From assembly GCA_030626475.1 (NCBI GenBank), contig DAOUOW010000006.1:1-40801 (forward strand): a DNA stretch of 40,801 nucleotides, written 5' to 3'. Shown here one piece after another: positions 8,706 to 16,727 of this stretch; positions within the stretch are counted from its first letter, which is position 1; each line of letters starts with the position of its first letter. The notes under the pieces are model-generated. The model ran no database searches and was not told where the DNA came from. It was given only the letters and a program-made list of their open reading frames with translations. Both the position numbers and the translations under genes were made by a program. The DNA comes from Chloroflexota bacterium. Its GTDB lineage: Bacteria; Chloroflexota; Dehalococcoidia; E44-bin15.

Positions 8706-9743
8706 ATGCAGACAAAAATGACCGAGTTATTGGGAATAGAGTATCCCATTATGCTAGCGGGAATGGCTTACGTGGCGGTACCCAAGCTGGTGGCTGCCGT
8801 TTCCAATGCCGGTGGATTGGGCATGTTGAATCCCGTTATCTATACTCCTGAGGGAGCGAGGGAAGCCATCAGAGAGGTTAGGTCGCTCACCGATAAGCCG
8901 TTCGCGGTAAATATTACGCTTCTTCTTCCCGGAGCTAGGGAGAATGCAGTGGTGGCCCTGGAGGAGAAGGTCCCGGTGATAAATTACTCTTTGGGCAGAG
9001 CCGACTGGATTATTAACGCAGCCCACGAGTACGGCGGTAAGGTTTTGGGTACCATAGTCATGCAGAGACATGCGCGCCGCTCAGAGCTAGACGGAGCTGA
9101 CTTTCTCATCGTCACCGGACATGAGGCAGCAGCGCATGGAGGCGACATTAGTTCACTGGTATTATTACCCCTGGCCCGCACCTGGGTAAATATTCCCATC
9201 ATAGCCGCCGGTGGTTTCTCCGATGGCAAGGGGCTGGCAGCAGCTCTGGCCTTAGGTGCCGAGGGCATATCCATGGGCACCAGATTTATGCTCTCTCAGG
9301 AGAGCCCCACCCATGACGACTTCAAGCAGCTCTGTCTTCAGGCCGCTGCGGAGGATACGATATACTCTGATCGCGTTGACGGTCTGCCTGGCAGGTTCCT
9401 CAAGACTAAGATGGCTGAAATTATGAGTAGGCAGACCATGGTCTCACCTATAAAAGCCCTGTCCGAGGCCAGAGAGATAAGCCGGATGCTAAAGGTCCCG
9501 ATGTGGAAGCTTTTCTTTAGCGGCTTGAAAACAAGGAGCGTTACAGGCTTAGCCAGGCAAGCGGTAGGCACCGGTAGCCTCGAGACGGCTGTAGAGCACG
9601 GTGACGTTGCCCGTGGGATCTTACCTGTGGGGCAGGTTACTGGCATAATCAACGAGCTACCTACTTGTAAGGAAGTGATTGACCTAACCGTTGCCGAAGC
9701 CGAGAAGGTGCTGGAGGAAATGGTGGCAAAACTCCGTTCCTAA
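8706..9743 (+). CDS. nitronate monooxygenase / 2-nitropropane dioxygenase-like flavoprotein
   Basis: 'MTELLGIEYPIMLAGMAYVAVPKLVAAVSNAGGLGMLNP...VTGHEAAAHGG...IIAAGGFSDGKGLAAALALGAEGISMGTRFM', NMO/FabK-like TIM barrel motifs. Confidence 0.9.
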   Translation: MQTKMTELLGIEYPIMLAGMAYVAVPKLVAAVSNAGGLGMLNPVIYTPEGAREAIREVRSLTDKPFAVNITLLLPGARENAVVALEEKVPVINYSLGRADWIINAAHEYGGKVLGTIVMQRHARRSELDGADFLIVTGHEAAAHGGDISSLVLLPLARTWVNIPIIAAGGFSDGKGLAAALALGAEGISMGTRFMLSQESPTHDDFKQLCLQAAAEDTIYSDRVDGLPGRFLKTKMAEIMSRQTMVSPIKALSEAREISRMLKVPMWKLFFSGLKTRSVTGLARQAVGTGSLETAVEHGDVARGILPVGQVTGIINELPTCKEVIDLTVAEAEKVLEEMVAKLRS

Positions 9744-9767
9744 CACCGATACTAAGGGAGGTGCGCT

Positions 9768-10733
9768 ATTTTCAAGACCAGAGTGACGGAATTGCTGGGG
9801 ACTGAGTATCCCCTGATCATGGGCACGATGCAGGCCTTTTCCCGGGCAGAGCTGGTAGCAGCGGCGGCCAACGCTGGAGCCTTCGGTATCATCTCCTCAG
9901 CCACCTTCGATACCAAGGAGGCACTGCGGGAGGAGATCAGAAAGACCAGGAGCCTTACCGATAAGCCCTTCGGAGTGAACATCAACCTTTTCCCCACGTC
10001 GAGGCCGGTAAGCACTGAAGAGTATATCGATGCCGTGATCGAAGAAGGGGTGAGGGTGATCGAAACCTCAGGGCGAAGCCCCGCGCCCCATGCCAAGCAA
10101 ATAAAGAGCGGCGGCGTTGTGTTTATGCATAAGTGCGCCCGGGTGCGCGATGCTCGAACTGCAGAGCGAGTGGGAGCCGACATTGTGGAGATCGTTGGCG
10201 TTGAGTGCGGCGGTCATCCCAGCATGGAGGAGGTTGCCACCCTCGTTCTCCTCCCTCAGACGGTGGATGCAGTGAACATACCCGTGGTCGGGGGAGGTGG
10301 CTTTGGCGATGGCCGCGGATTTATCGCCTGCCTCGTCCTGGGAGCCGAAGGGGTGCTCATGGGCACCCGCTTCATGGTGACCAAGGAGTGTCCCCTGCAT
10401 GACAATTTCAAACAGGCTTTCGTCGAGGCAACGGAAACCGCCACCGTGTTGGCCCAGAGATCCCTCGACGAGCCGTCTCGGGTGCTCCTAAATGAGACCG
10501 TGGAGAAGGTCCTGGAGATGGAGAAGAGGGGGACTACCCTTGACGAGCTCATGCCCTTCATCTCAGGCACAGTGGGCCGCGAGGCGATGGAAAAAGGCGA
10601 CGTTAGCACTGGGATGATGTCTTGCGGACAAGTGGTGGGGCTGATCCACGATGTGCCCACGGTGAAGGAGGTAGTGGACAGGATCATCAGCGAGGCTAAG
10701 GAGATCATGGATCGCCTGTGCCGTCTTGGCTGA
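9768..10733 (+). CDS. nitronate monooxygenase-like flavoprotein, tandem paralogue
   Basis: 'FKTRVTELLGTEYPLIMGTMQAFSRAELVAAAANAGAFGII...GVECGGHPS...VVGGGGFGDGRGFIACLVLGAEGVLMGTRFM'. Start proposed as ATT at 9768, 6 nt after AGGGAGG; the ORF track uses GTG at 9783. Confidence 0.88.
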   Translation: MFKTRVTELLGTEYPLIMGTMQAFSRAELVAAAANAGAFGIISSATFDTKEALREEIRKTRSLTDKPFGVNINLFPTSRPVSTEEYIDAVIEEGVRVIETSGRSPAPHAKQIKSGGVVFMHKCARVRDARTAERVGADIVEIVGVECGGHPSMEEVATLVLLPQTVDAVNIPVVGGGGFGDGRGFIACLVLGAEGVLMGTRFMVTKECPLHDNFKQAFVEATETATVLAQRSLDEPSRVLLNETVEKVLEMEKRGTTLDELMPFISGTVGREAMEKGDVSTGMMSCGQVVGLIHDVPTVKEVVDRIISEAKEIMDRLCRLG

Positions 10734-11129
10734 GCAATAAGGTCATCACCTCATCACCGCCATAAATAGCATCCCCCTTGACAGCGTGGGGCGCAATCGA
10801 GCCGCTTCACTGTTGATCATGCCACGCGCAGTAGCCCACCTGTAACACCGGGCGTAGGACTAAACTACCATCGTATTTGGTTCCAAAGTACCATTGCCCT
10901 GGCGAAAAGCATGAGCTAAAATCAGAAACAGGATGATCTCGCACTAATCCCAGCCATCTGTCTGAAAGTTAGGAGCGGAGCACATGTCTAAAGGTGGTAG
11001 CGAGCAGAATATGAGGGACAAGGCATTAACCAGCGTAACTACTATTTCGGTTACAAAATTAGATAATATTGAACGGTATTGACAAAATTTAATAAAAATG
11101 CTACTGTGGCTACTGGTGGGGTTAACGGC

Positions 11130-12194
11130 ATGAATATCATTGAGACGCTTAAACTTTTAGTAGAGTCCGGTGCTTCAGACCTTCACTTAAACGCTTTGAG
11201 CCCTCCGGTGCTGCGCATCGATGGCGACCTGGGGACCCGGAACAGTATGGAACCGCTTACCGCCGAAGATGTAACCCAGGTCTTTATCGATATCACCTCT
11301 GAGGAACAGAGGGAGATTTTCGCCCGTGAACTGGAGCTGGACTTCGCCATCGCTATCCACCAAGTTGGGCGCTTCCGAGTCAACGCCTCCGTACAAAAGG
11401 GCACCGTGAGCCTCGCCTTCCGCATCGTTCGCACTAAAATCCCGACCGTCGATGAGCTTGTACTGCCAGAGATATGCAAAGACCTAGCCCTTAGGAACCA
11501 CGGTCTGGTTTTAGTCACCGGTCCCGCCGGCAGTGGCAAGTCCACCACCTTGGCCGCCATGATCGAGCATCTTAATACTACGAGACGGCGGCGCGTTATC
11601 ACCATCGAGGACCCGGTAGAGTTTATGCATGAGAATAAAGAATGCTTCATCTCACAACGAGAAGTAGGCACAGATACCAGGTCATTCACTAATGCCCTAA
11701 AGCATGCCCTGCGTCAAGACCCTGATGTCATCCTGGTCGGAGAGATGCGAGATCTGGACACCATTGCCACCGCTCTCACTGCGGCCGAAACAGGGCACCT
11801 CATCCTCACCACCCTCCATACGCCCAGTGCCCCTCTGGCCATCGACCGCATGATCGACGTCTTCCCCCCTTACCAGCAGCAACAGGCACGAATCCAGCTC
11901 TCCACCACCCTCCAGGGAGTGATATATCAAACATTGATCCCCAAGGCTAATGGTGACGGACGCATCGTCGCCGTGGAAGTGATGATTGCCAACGACGCCA
12001 TCAGGAACCTTATCCGAGAAGGAAAGACCCCCCAGATGTTAAATGTGATGCAAACAGGGGCCCAAGCCGGGATGCAGACCCTGGACCACACCCTCATCGA
12101 TCTTTATCGCCGCGGGCTCATCACCCTCGATGATGCCATATACCGCTCTCGGGACCCAGAGGTGGCAAAGAGGACTATCTACCGCTTTAGCTGA
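11130..12194 (+). CDS. pilT: type IV pilus twitching motility ATPase PilT-like
   Basis: 'MNIIETLKLLVESGASDLHLNALSPPVLRIDGDL', Walker A 'GPAGSGKSTTLAAMI', 'DPDVILVGEMRDLDTIATALTAAETGHLILTTLHT'. Start moved to ATG 11130 by the typical PilT N-terminus. Confidence 0.93.
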   Translation: MNIIETLKLLVESGASDLHLNALSPPVLRIDGDLGTRNSMEPLTAEDVTQVFIDITSEEQREIFARELELDFAIAIHQVGRFRVNASVQKGTVSLAFRIVRTKIPTVDELVLPEICKDLALRNHGLVLVTGPAGSGKSTTLAAMIEHLNTTRRRRVITIEDPVEFMHENKECFISQREVGTDTRSFTNALKHALRQDPDVILVGEMRDLDTIATALTAAETGHLILTTLHTPSAPLAIDRMIDVFPPYQQQQARIQLSTTLQGVIYQTLIPKANGDGRIVAVEVMIANDAIRNLIREGKTPQMLNVMQTGAQAGMQTLDHTLIDLYRRGLITLDDAIYRSRDPEVAKRTIYRFS

Positions 12195-12256
12195 CAGGCC
12201 AATATCCCCACCATCCATTGTTGCATCTGAGCTTGCCGCGGAGTAAAATAGGCCCA

Positions 12257-13225
12257 ATGAGGCGCGCTCTACTTCTTCTGCTCATCATCGTGGTCCTCGC
12301 TACTCCCTTCTCTGGCTGTGGTAGAGAGGGATCGCCTACGCCCACCCCTACCCCAAGCCCCTCACCAACACCTTCGCCCACCGCTGAGCCCACCCTCACC
12401 TTCAACGTCGGCGATGGTCCGCGGGGCATCTGCTTCGATGGGGAAAATATCTGGGTGGCTAACAGTCATGAGGGCACCGTGACCAAGCTCAGGGCCAGCG
12501 ATGGCGAGATCCTGGGCACCTTCGATGTCGATGAGGGTTCCCGTCGCCTGTGCTTCGATGGGGAGAATATCTGGGTGGCAAACTATGAGGGCGACAGCGC
12601 GAGCAAGCTCAGGGCCAGCGATGGTGAGGTCCTGGCTACCTTTCACATGGGCACCCGTCCCCGTGGTATCTGCTTCGATGGGACCTCCATCTGGGTGACA
12701 AGCCACGGAGGTTGTTCGGTAACCAAGCTCAGGCCCAGCGATGGCCAAGTCCTGGGCCGCTTCCTCGTCGGCCGTTATCCCCAGGGCGTTTGCTTCGATG
12801 GGGAAAACATCTGGGTGGCGAATGTCGGCGGCCTCAGCGTGACCAAGCTAAGACCCAGCGATGGTGAGGTCTTGGGCACCTTCGATGTCGGCAAAAGCCC
12901 CAGGTTCCTCACCTTTGACGGGGAAAATATCTGGGTCACAGACACCGATAGCGGCAGTGTATTCAAGCTCAGGGCTAGTGATGGCGAAATCCTGGGCAAC
13001 TTTAGCGGCGGCAAAGCTCCGTATGACATCTGCTTTGATGGGGAAAATATCTGGGTGTCAGACCTCAGTCAGCATTATGTGCACAAGCTCAGCACCAGCG
13101 ATGGCGAAATCCTAGAAAGTTACGAAGTCGGCGGTGCTCCTTTTGGCATCTGCTGCGATGGAGAAAATATCTGGGCGACTAACTATGTCTATGACACCAT
13201 CACCAAGCTATATCCTGAAAGGTAG
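12257..13225 (+). CDS. lipoprotein with seven-blade beta-propeller (YncE/SMP-30-like repeats)
   Basis: Lipobox 'ATPFSGCGRE', PT/PS-rich linker, seven about 40-aa repeats 'GxxPxGICFDGENIWVANxxxxTVTKLRASDGEILGTFDV'. Confidence 0.85.
   Translation: MRRALLLLLIIVVLATPFSGCGREGSPTPTPTPSPSPTPSPTAEPTLTFNVGDGPRGICFDGENIWVANSHEGTVTKLRASDGEILGTFDVDEGSRRLCFDGENIWVANYEGDSASKLRASDGEVLATFHMGTRPRGICFDGTSIWVTSHGGCSVTKLRPSDGQVLGRFLVGRYPQGVCFDGENIWVANVGGLSVTKLRPSDGEVLGTFDVGKSPRFLTFDGENIWVTDTDSGSVFKLRASDGEILGNFSGGKAPYDICFDGENIWVSDLSQHYVHKLSTSDGEILESYEVGGAPFGICCDGENIWATNYVYDTITKLYPER
12410..13213 (+). repeat. in-gene 120-bp tandem repeats (7 blades, propeller 1)
   Basis: Recurring 'TGCTTCGATGGGGAAAATATCTGGGTGGC...ACCAAGCTCAGGGCCAGCGATGGCGAGATCCTGGGCACCTTC' every 120 bp. 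Confidence 0.85.
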
Positions 13226-13234
13226 TTTGGTAAC

Positions 13235-14152
13235 ATGAGGTTAGCTTTATACTTTTTGCTGGCGATGGTGGTCCTCCTTATCTTCCTCTCTGGGTGCGCC
13301 ACTTCTCAGCCTCAAGTCCAAAACTTCAGCGCTGGGGACGGGCCTTGGGGTATCTGCTTCGATGGGGAGAATATCTGGGCGGCTAACTATTGGAGCGACA
13401 CCGTAACCAAGATTAGCGCCAGCGATGGCCAAATTCTGGATAGCATCAGCGTGGGCAGAGCTCCCCGTGAAGTCTGCTTCGATGGGGAAAACATCTGGGT
13501 GTCGAAGCACCTGACCGATACCGTGACCAAGCTCAGAGCCAGTGATGGCGAGATCCTGGGCACCTTCGATGTCGGTCATTACCCCGGGTGTATCTGCTTC
13601 GATGGGGAGAATATTTGGGTGGTAAACCACGGAGACAACAACGTGGCCAAGCTTAGAGCCAGCGATGGTGAGGTCTTGGGCACCTTCGATGTCGGCAGTG
13701 CACCCGAGGGCATATACTGCGATGGGCAATACATCTGGGTGGCAAATTGTGCCGATGACACCATCATCAAGCTGAGGCCCACCGATGGCGAAATCCTGGC
13801 CACCTTTAACCTGGGCAAATATACTTCCCCGTTTAAACTCTGCTTTGACGACGAAAACAATATCTGGGTAACAAACGCTGGCAGGGACACCGTGACCAAG
13901 CTCAGGGCCAGCGATGGCGAGATCCTGGGCATCTTTGCCGTGGGCGATGCCCCCCATGGCGTCTGCTTTGATGGAGAGAATATCTGGGTGGTAAATGACT
14001 GGAGCGATGACGTGACCAAGCTCAGGGCCAGCGATGGCCTGGTCCTAGACACCTTCGCAGTCGAAGATTATCCCCAGAGTGTATGCTTTGATGGGCAATA
14101 CATCTGGGTGACAAATGCCTGGGGCGACAGCGTAGCCAAGATTCACCCCTGA
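13235..14152 (+). CDS. lipoprotein with seven-blade beta-propeller, tandem paralogue
   Basis: Lipobox 'LIFLSGCATS' and seven repeats of the same consensus as the upstream gene. Confidence 0.85.
   Translation: MRLALYFLLAMVVLLIFLSGCATSQPQVQNFSAGDGPWGICFDGENIWAANYWSDTVTKISASDGQILDSISVGRAPREVCFDGENIWVSKHLTDTVTKLRASDGEILGTFDVGHYPGCICFDGENIWVVNHGDNNVAKLRASDGEVLGTFDVGSAPEGIYCDGQYIWVANCADDTIIKLRPTDGEILATFNLGKYTSPFKLCFDDENNIWVTNAGRDTVTKLRASDGEILGIFAVGDAPHGVCFDGENIWVVNDWSDDVTKLRASDGLVLDTFAVEDYPQSVCFDGQYIWVTNAWGDSVAKIHP
13336..14149 (+). repeat. in-gene 120-bp tandem repeats (7 blades, propeller 2)
   Basis: Same 120-bp unit as propeller 1; blade 5 carries an extra 3 aa ('GKYTSPFKLCFDDENNIWVTN'). Confidence 0.8.
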
Positions 14153-14201
14153 AGCTGAAAGCGGGGCTGCCTCATACCCAGTCCAGCCTTACTATGGTAT
14201 A

Positions 14202-14210
14202 TGGTATAAT
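14202..14210 (+). promoter_or_regulatory. extended -10 promoter element upstream of nuoE-like gene
   Basis: TGGTATAAT matches the extended -10 TGnTATAAT; no convincing -35. Confidence 0.45.
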
Positions 14211-14257
14211 GAATATGGAATTTGGGCACTCTTGCCGGTGAAGGCTATTTCCCTAAT

Positions 14258-14806
14258 ATGACCAAGAAGCGACCCTCAAGAAAACAAAACGTGAGGCCAG
14301 ATGCATCGGTAGCCAAGGAAGCAGAACAGATAAAAGTGCACACCCTGGACATACTGAGAGCATACCATGGGGAAAGGAGAAATCTTATCCCCATTTTGCA
14401 AGATATCCAAGCTAAGTTTGGTTACCTGCCCCGGGAGGCAATCAAGCAGGTAGCCAAATCGATGCGGATCAGGGAATTAGAGGTTTTCGGCGTTGCCAGC
14501 TTCTATAACCAATTCCGCCTCAACCCACCGGGAAAGCACCCGGTTAAGGTCTGCCTGGGAACTGCCTGCCACATAAAAGGGGGGAGAATAATTCTCGAGG
14601 CCTGGGAAAGGCGATTGGGCATCAAAGTGGGAGAAACAACCACAGACCGCGAGTTCAGCCTAGAGCGGGTGGCCTGTGTTGGCTGTTGCGCCATGGCCCC
14701 AGTGAGCGTGGTAGAAGAGAAGATCGAGGGCAAGGTATCGCCGACAAGGGTTGACGGCATTCTACTATCCTTCGAGCTTGAGAAAGAAAAGGGTACGGAT
14801 AAATAG
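14258..14806 (+). CDS. NuoE/HydC-like NAD(P)H dehydrogenase 24 kDa subunit (2Fe-2S)
   Basis: 'IPILQDIQAKFGYLPREAIKQVAKSMRI...VFGVASFYNQFRL...VKVCLGTACHIKGG...VACVGCCAMAPV', four cluster cysteines. Confidence 0.93.
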   Translation: MTKKRPSRKQNVRPDASVAKEAEQIKVHTLDILRAYHGERRNLIPILQDIQAKFGYLPREAIKQVAKSMRIRELEVFGVASFYNQFRLNPPGKHPVKVCLGTACHIKGGRIILEAWERRLGIKVGETTTDREFSLERVACVGCCAMAPVSVVEEKIEGKVSPTRVDGILLSFELEKEKGTDK

Positions 14807-14809
14807 CAA

Positions 14810-16726
14810 GTGGCAGTTAATGCTCGGCAACGAACCCTGAAGGCTTTTGAAAAGATTAGAGCTCACGCGGTCTCACAGTGGGAAGCACTAAAACAAAGCC
14901 AGGAGCCGCGCATCCTCATCGGCACCGCCACCTGCGGCAGGGCAGCCGGCGCCCTCGATGTGGTGAAAGCCTTCCAAGATGAGCTGGCACAGCAAGACAT
15001 CAAGGCTAAAGTGACCGAGGTTGGGTGCATGGGGTATTGCTACGCCGAGCCAATGGTCATCATAGAAAAGCCGGGCTGGCCCCCTATTTGCTACGGCTAT
15101 GTCACCCCCGGAATTGCATCGCGGCTGGTGCAGGACTTCATCATCGGCGATGACCCCTGCCTCGAATTCATCCTCGGTGCCCTAGAGGAAAATGAACTTG
15201 TCCCCACCATATTTGATCACCCCCGGTTCAAGTATGAAACCCGCATCCTGCTTAAGAACTGTGGCTTTATCGACCCCGAGGACATAAACCAATCCATCGC
15301 CAACGGTGGCTATAGCGGGCTGGCTAAGGCCTTGGGCATGAAGCCGCAAAGGGTGATCGATGAGGTAAAAAAGTCAGCGCTCAGGGGTCGTGGCGGAGCC
15401 GGGTTTCCCACGGGAGAGAAGTGGCAGATATGCCGCGAGGTGGCAGGGGAGCCAAAATACGTCATCTGCAATGCCGATGAGGGAGACCCCGGCGCCTTTA
15501 TGGACCGAGCCATCCTTGAGAGCGACCCACAATCGGTTATCGAAGGGATGACCATCGCTGCCTATGCCATTGGCGCTGCTCACGGCTATGTCTACGTTCG
15601 CACAGAGTATCCCCTGGCCGTGGAGCGCGCCCATACCGCCATCAACCAAGCCGAAGGCTCAGGGCTGCTCGGCGATAACATCCTGGGCAGCGATTTCAGC
15701 TTCCACATCGAAGTGATGAGAGGTTCTGGAGCCTTTGTCTGCGGCGAGGAGACAGCGATGATGAGGTCGATAGAGGGCAGGCGGGGCATGCCCCATCATC
15801 GCCCCCCCTTCCCCGCCACCCACGGCCTATGGGGCAAGCCAACCGTGATCAATAATGTCAAGACCTTCGCCTGCGTGCCCCAGATTATCCAGCGTGGAAA
15901 CCAGTGGTTCGCTTCCATCGGCAGCGATGGCAGCAAAGGCACCGCGATTTTCGCCCTGGCAGGCAAGGTGTTAAACACAGGCCTAGTAGAGGTTCCCATG
16001 GGCACCACCCTGCGCCAGCTCATCTTTGAGGTCGGAGGCGGAATTCCGAAGGGTAAGCGTTTCAAAGCGGTGCAAATCGGAGGCCCATCGGGGGGCTGCC
16101 TGCCTGAAAGCTTGCTCGATACCCCCATCGATTTCACCTCGCTCACCGAGGCCGGGGCGATGATGGGCTCCGGCGGTATGGTGGTCATGGATGAGGACAA
16201 CTGCATGGTGGATGCTGCTCTCTACTTCCTGGACTTCACCTGCAAGGAATCCTGCGGCAAATGCACCATGTGCCGGCTGGGAACCAAGCAGATGCTAGAC
16301 ATACTGGAGGACATCACTAAAGGTCAAGGAAAGATAGAGGAAATCGACCTGCTGGTTGAACTAGGCCAAGATATGAAAAAAGGCTCGCTCTGCGGCTTGG
16401 GCAGGACGGCGCCAAACCCCATTCTCACCACCATCCGCTATTTCCGCGACGAATATGAGGCCCACATCCTCGAGAAGCGCTGCCCGGCGCTAGCCTGCGA
16501 AGAGCTTATCGCTTACTACATCCTGCCCGAAAAATGCGAACGGTCCTGCGATGCCTGTGTCGGCAGCTGCTCCGTGGAGGCAATATACACCGGGAAGAGA
16601 AGGATAAAGGTCATCGATCAAGAGAAATGCGTCAAGTGCGGAACCTGCCTTGAATCCTGTCCCCCGCAATACGATGCAGTTATAAGATTGTCGCCTCCCA
16701 GCCTGGTGCCGCCTTCAAAGAAATAA
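14810..16726 (+). CDS. NuoF/HydB-like NADH-binding FMN Fe-S subunit with N-terminal thioredoxin-like and C-terminal 2[4Fe-4S] domains
   Basis: 'RGRGGAGFPTGEKWQI...VICNADEGDPGAFMDR...RGSGAFVCGEETAMMRSIEG...ESCGKCTMCRLG'; C-terminal 'CERSCDACVGSCSVEAI...CVKCGTCLESCP'. GTG start. Confidence 0.95.
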   Translation: MAVNARQRTLKAFEKIRAHAVSQWEALKQSQEPRILIGTATCGRAAGALDVVKAFQDELAQQDIKAKVTEVGCMGYCYAEPMVIIEKPGWPPICYGYVTPGIASRLVQDFIIGDDPCLEFILGALEENELVPTIFDHPRFKYETRILLKNCGFIDPEDINQSIANGGYSGLAKALGMKPQRVIDEVKKSALRGRGGAGFPTGEKWQICREVAGEPKYVICNADEGDPGAFMDRAILESDPQSVIEGMTIAAYAIGAAHGYVYVRTEYPLAVERAHTAINQAEGSGLLGDNILGSDFSFHIEVMRGSGAFVCGEETAMMRSIEGRRGMPHHRPPFPATHGLWGKPTVINNVKTFACVPQIIQRGNQWFASIGSDGSKGTAIFALAGKVLNTGLVEVPMGTTLRQLIFEVGGGIPKGKRFKAVQIGGPSGGCLPESLLDTPIDFTSLTEAGAMMGSGGMVVMDEDNCMVDAALYFLDFTCKESCGKCTMCRLGTKQMLDILEDITKGQGKIEEIDLLVELGQDMKKGSLCGLGRTAPNPILTTIRYFRDEYEAHILEKRCPALACEELIAYYILPEKCERSCDACVGSCSVEAIYTGKRRIKVIDQEKCVKCGTCLESCPPQYDAVIRLSPPSLVPPSKK

Positions 16727-16727
16727 A

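Noticed and set aside
11079-11129. N-terminal extension of PilT (MTKFNKNATVATGGVNG)
   Set aside because: The typical PilT N-terminus begins at MNIIE; the extension overlaps an AT-rich promoter-like stretch.
12362-12748. Antisense ORF over propeller 1 (and 12775-13029)
   Set aside because: An open reverse frame is expected because the coding repeat is 120 bp, a multiple of three; the sense strand has lipobox and blade structure.
13247-13957. 236-aa antisense ORF with repeated 'AQDLAIAGPELGHG'
   Set aside because: Reverse-frame reading of the propeller 2 repeats; repetition is inherited from the sense strand.
12410-14149. CRISPR-like periodicity
   Set aside because: The 120-bp period is continuous coding sequence with no repeat-spacer architecture and no cas genes.
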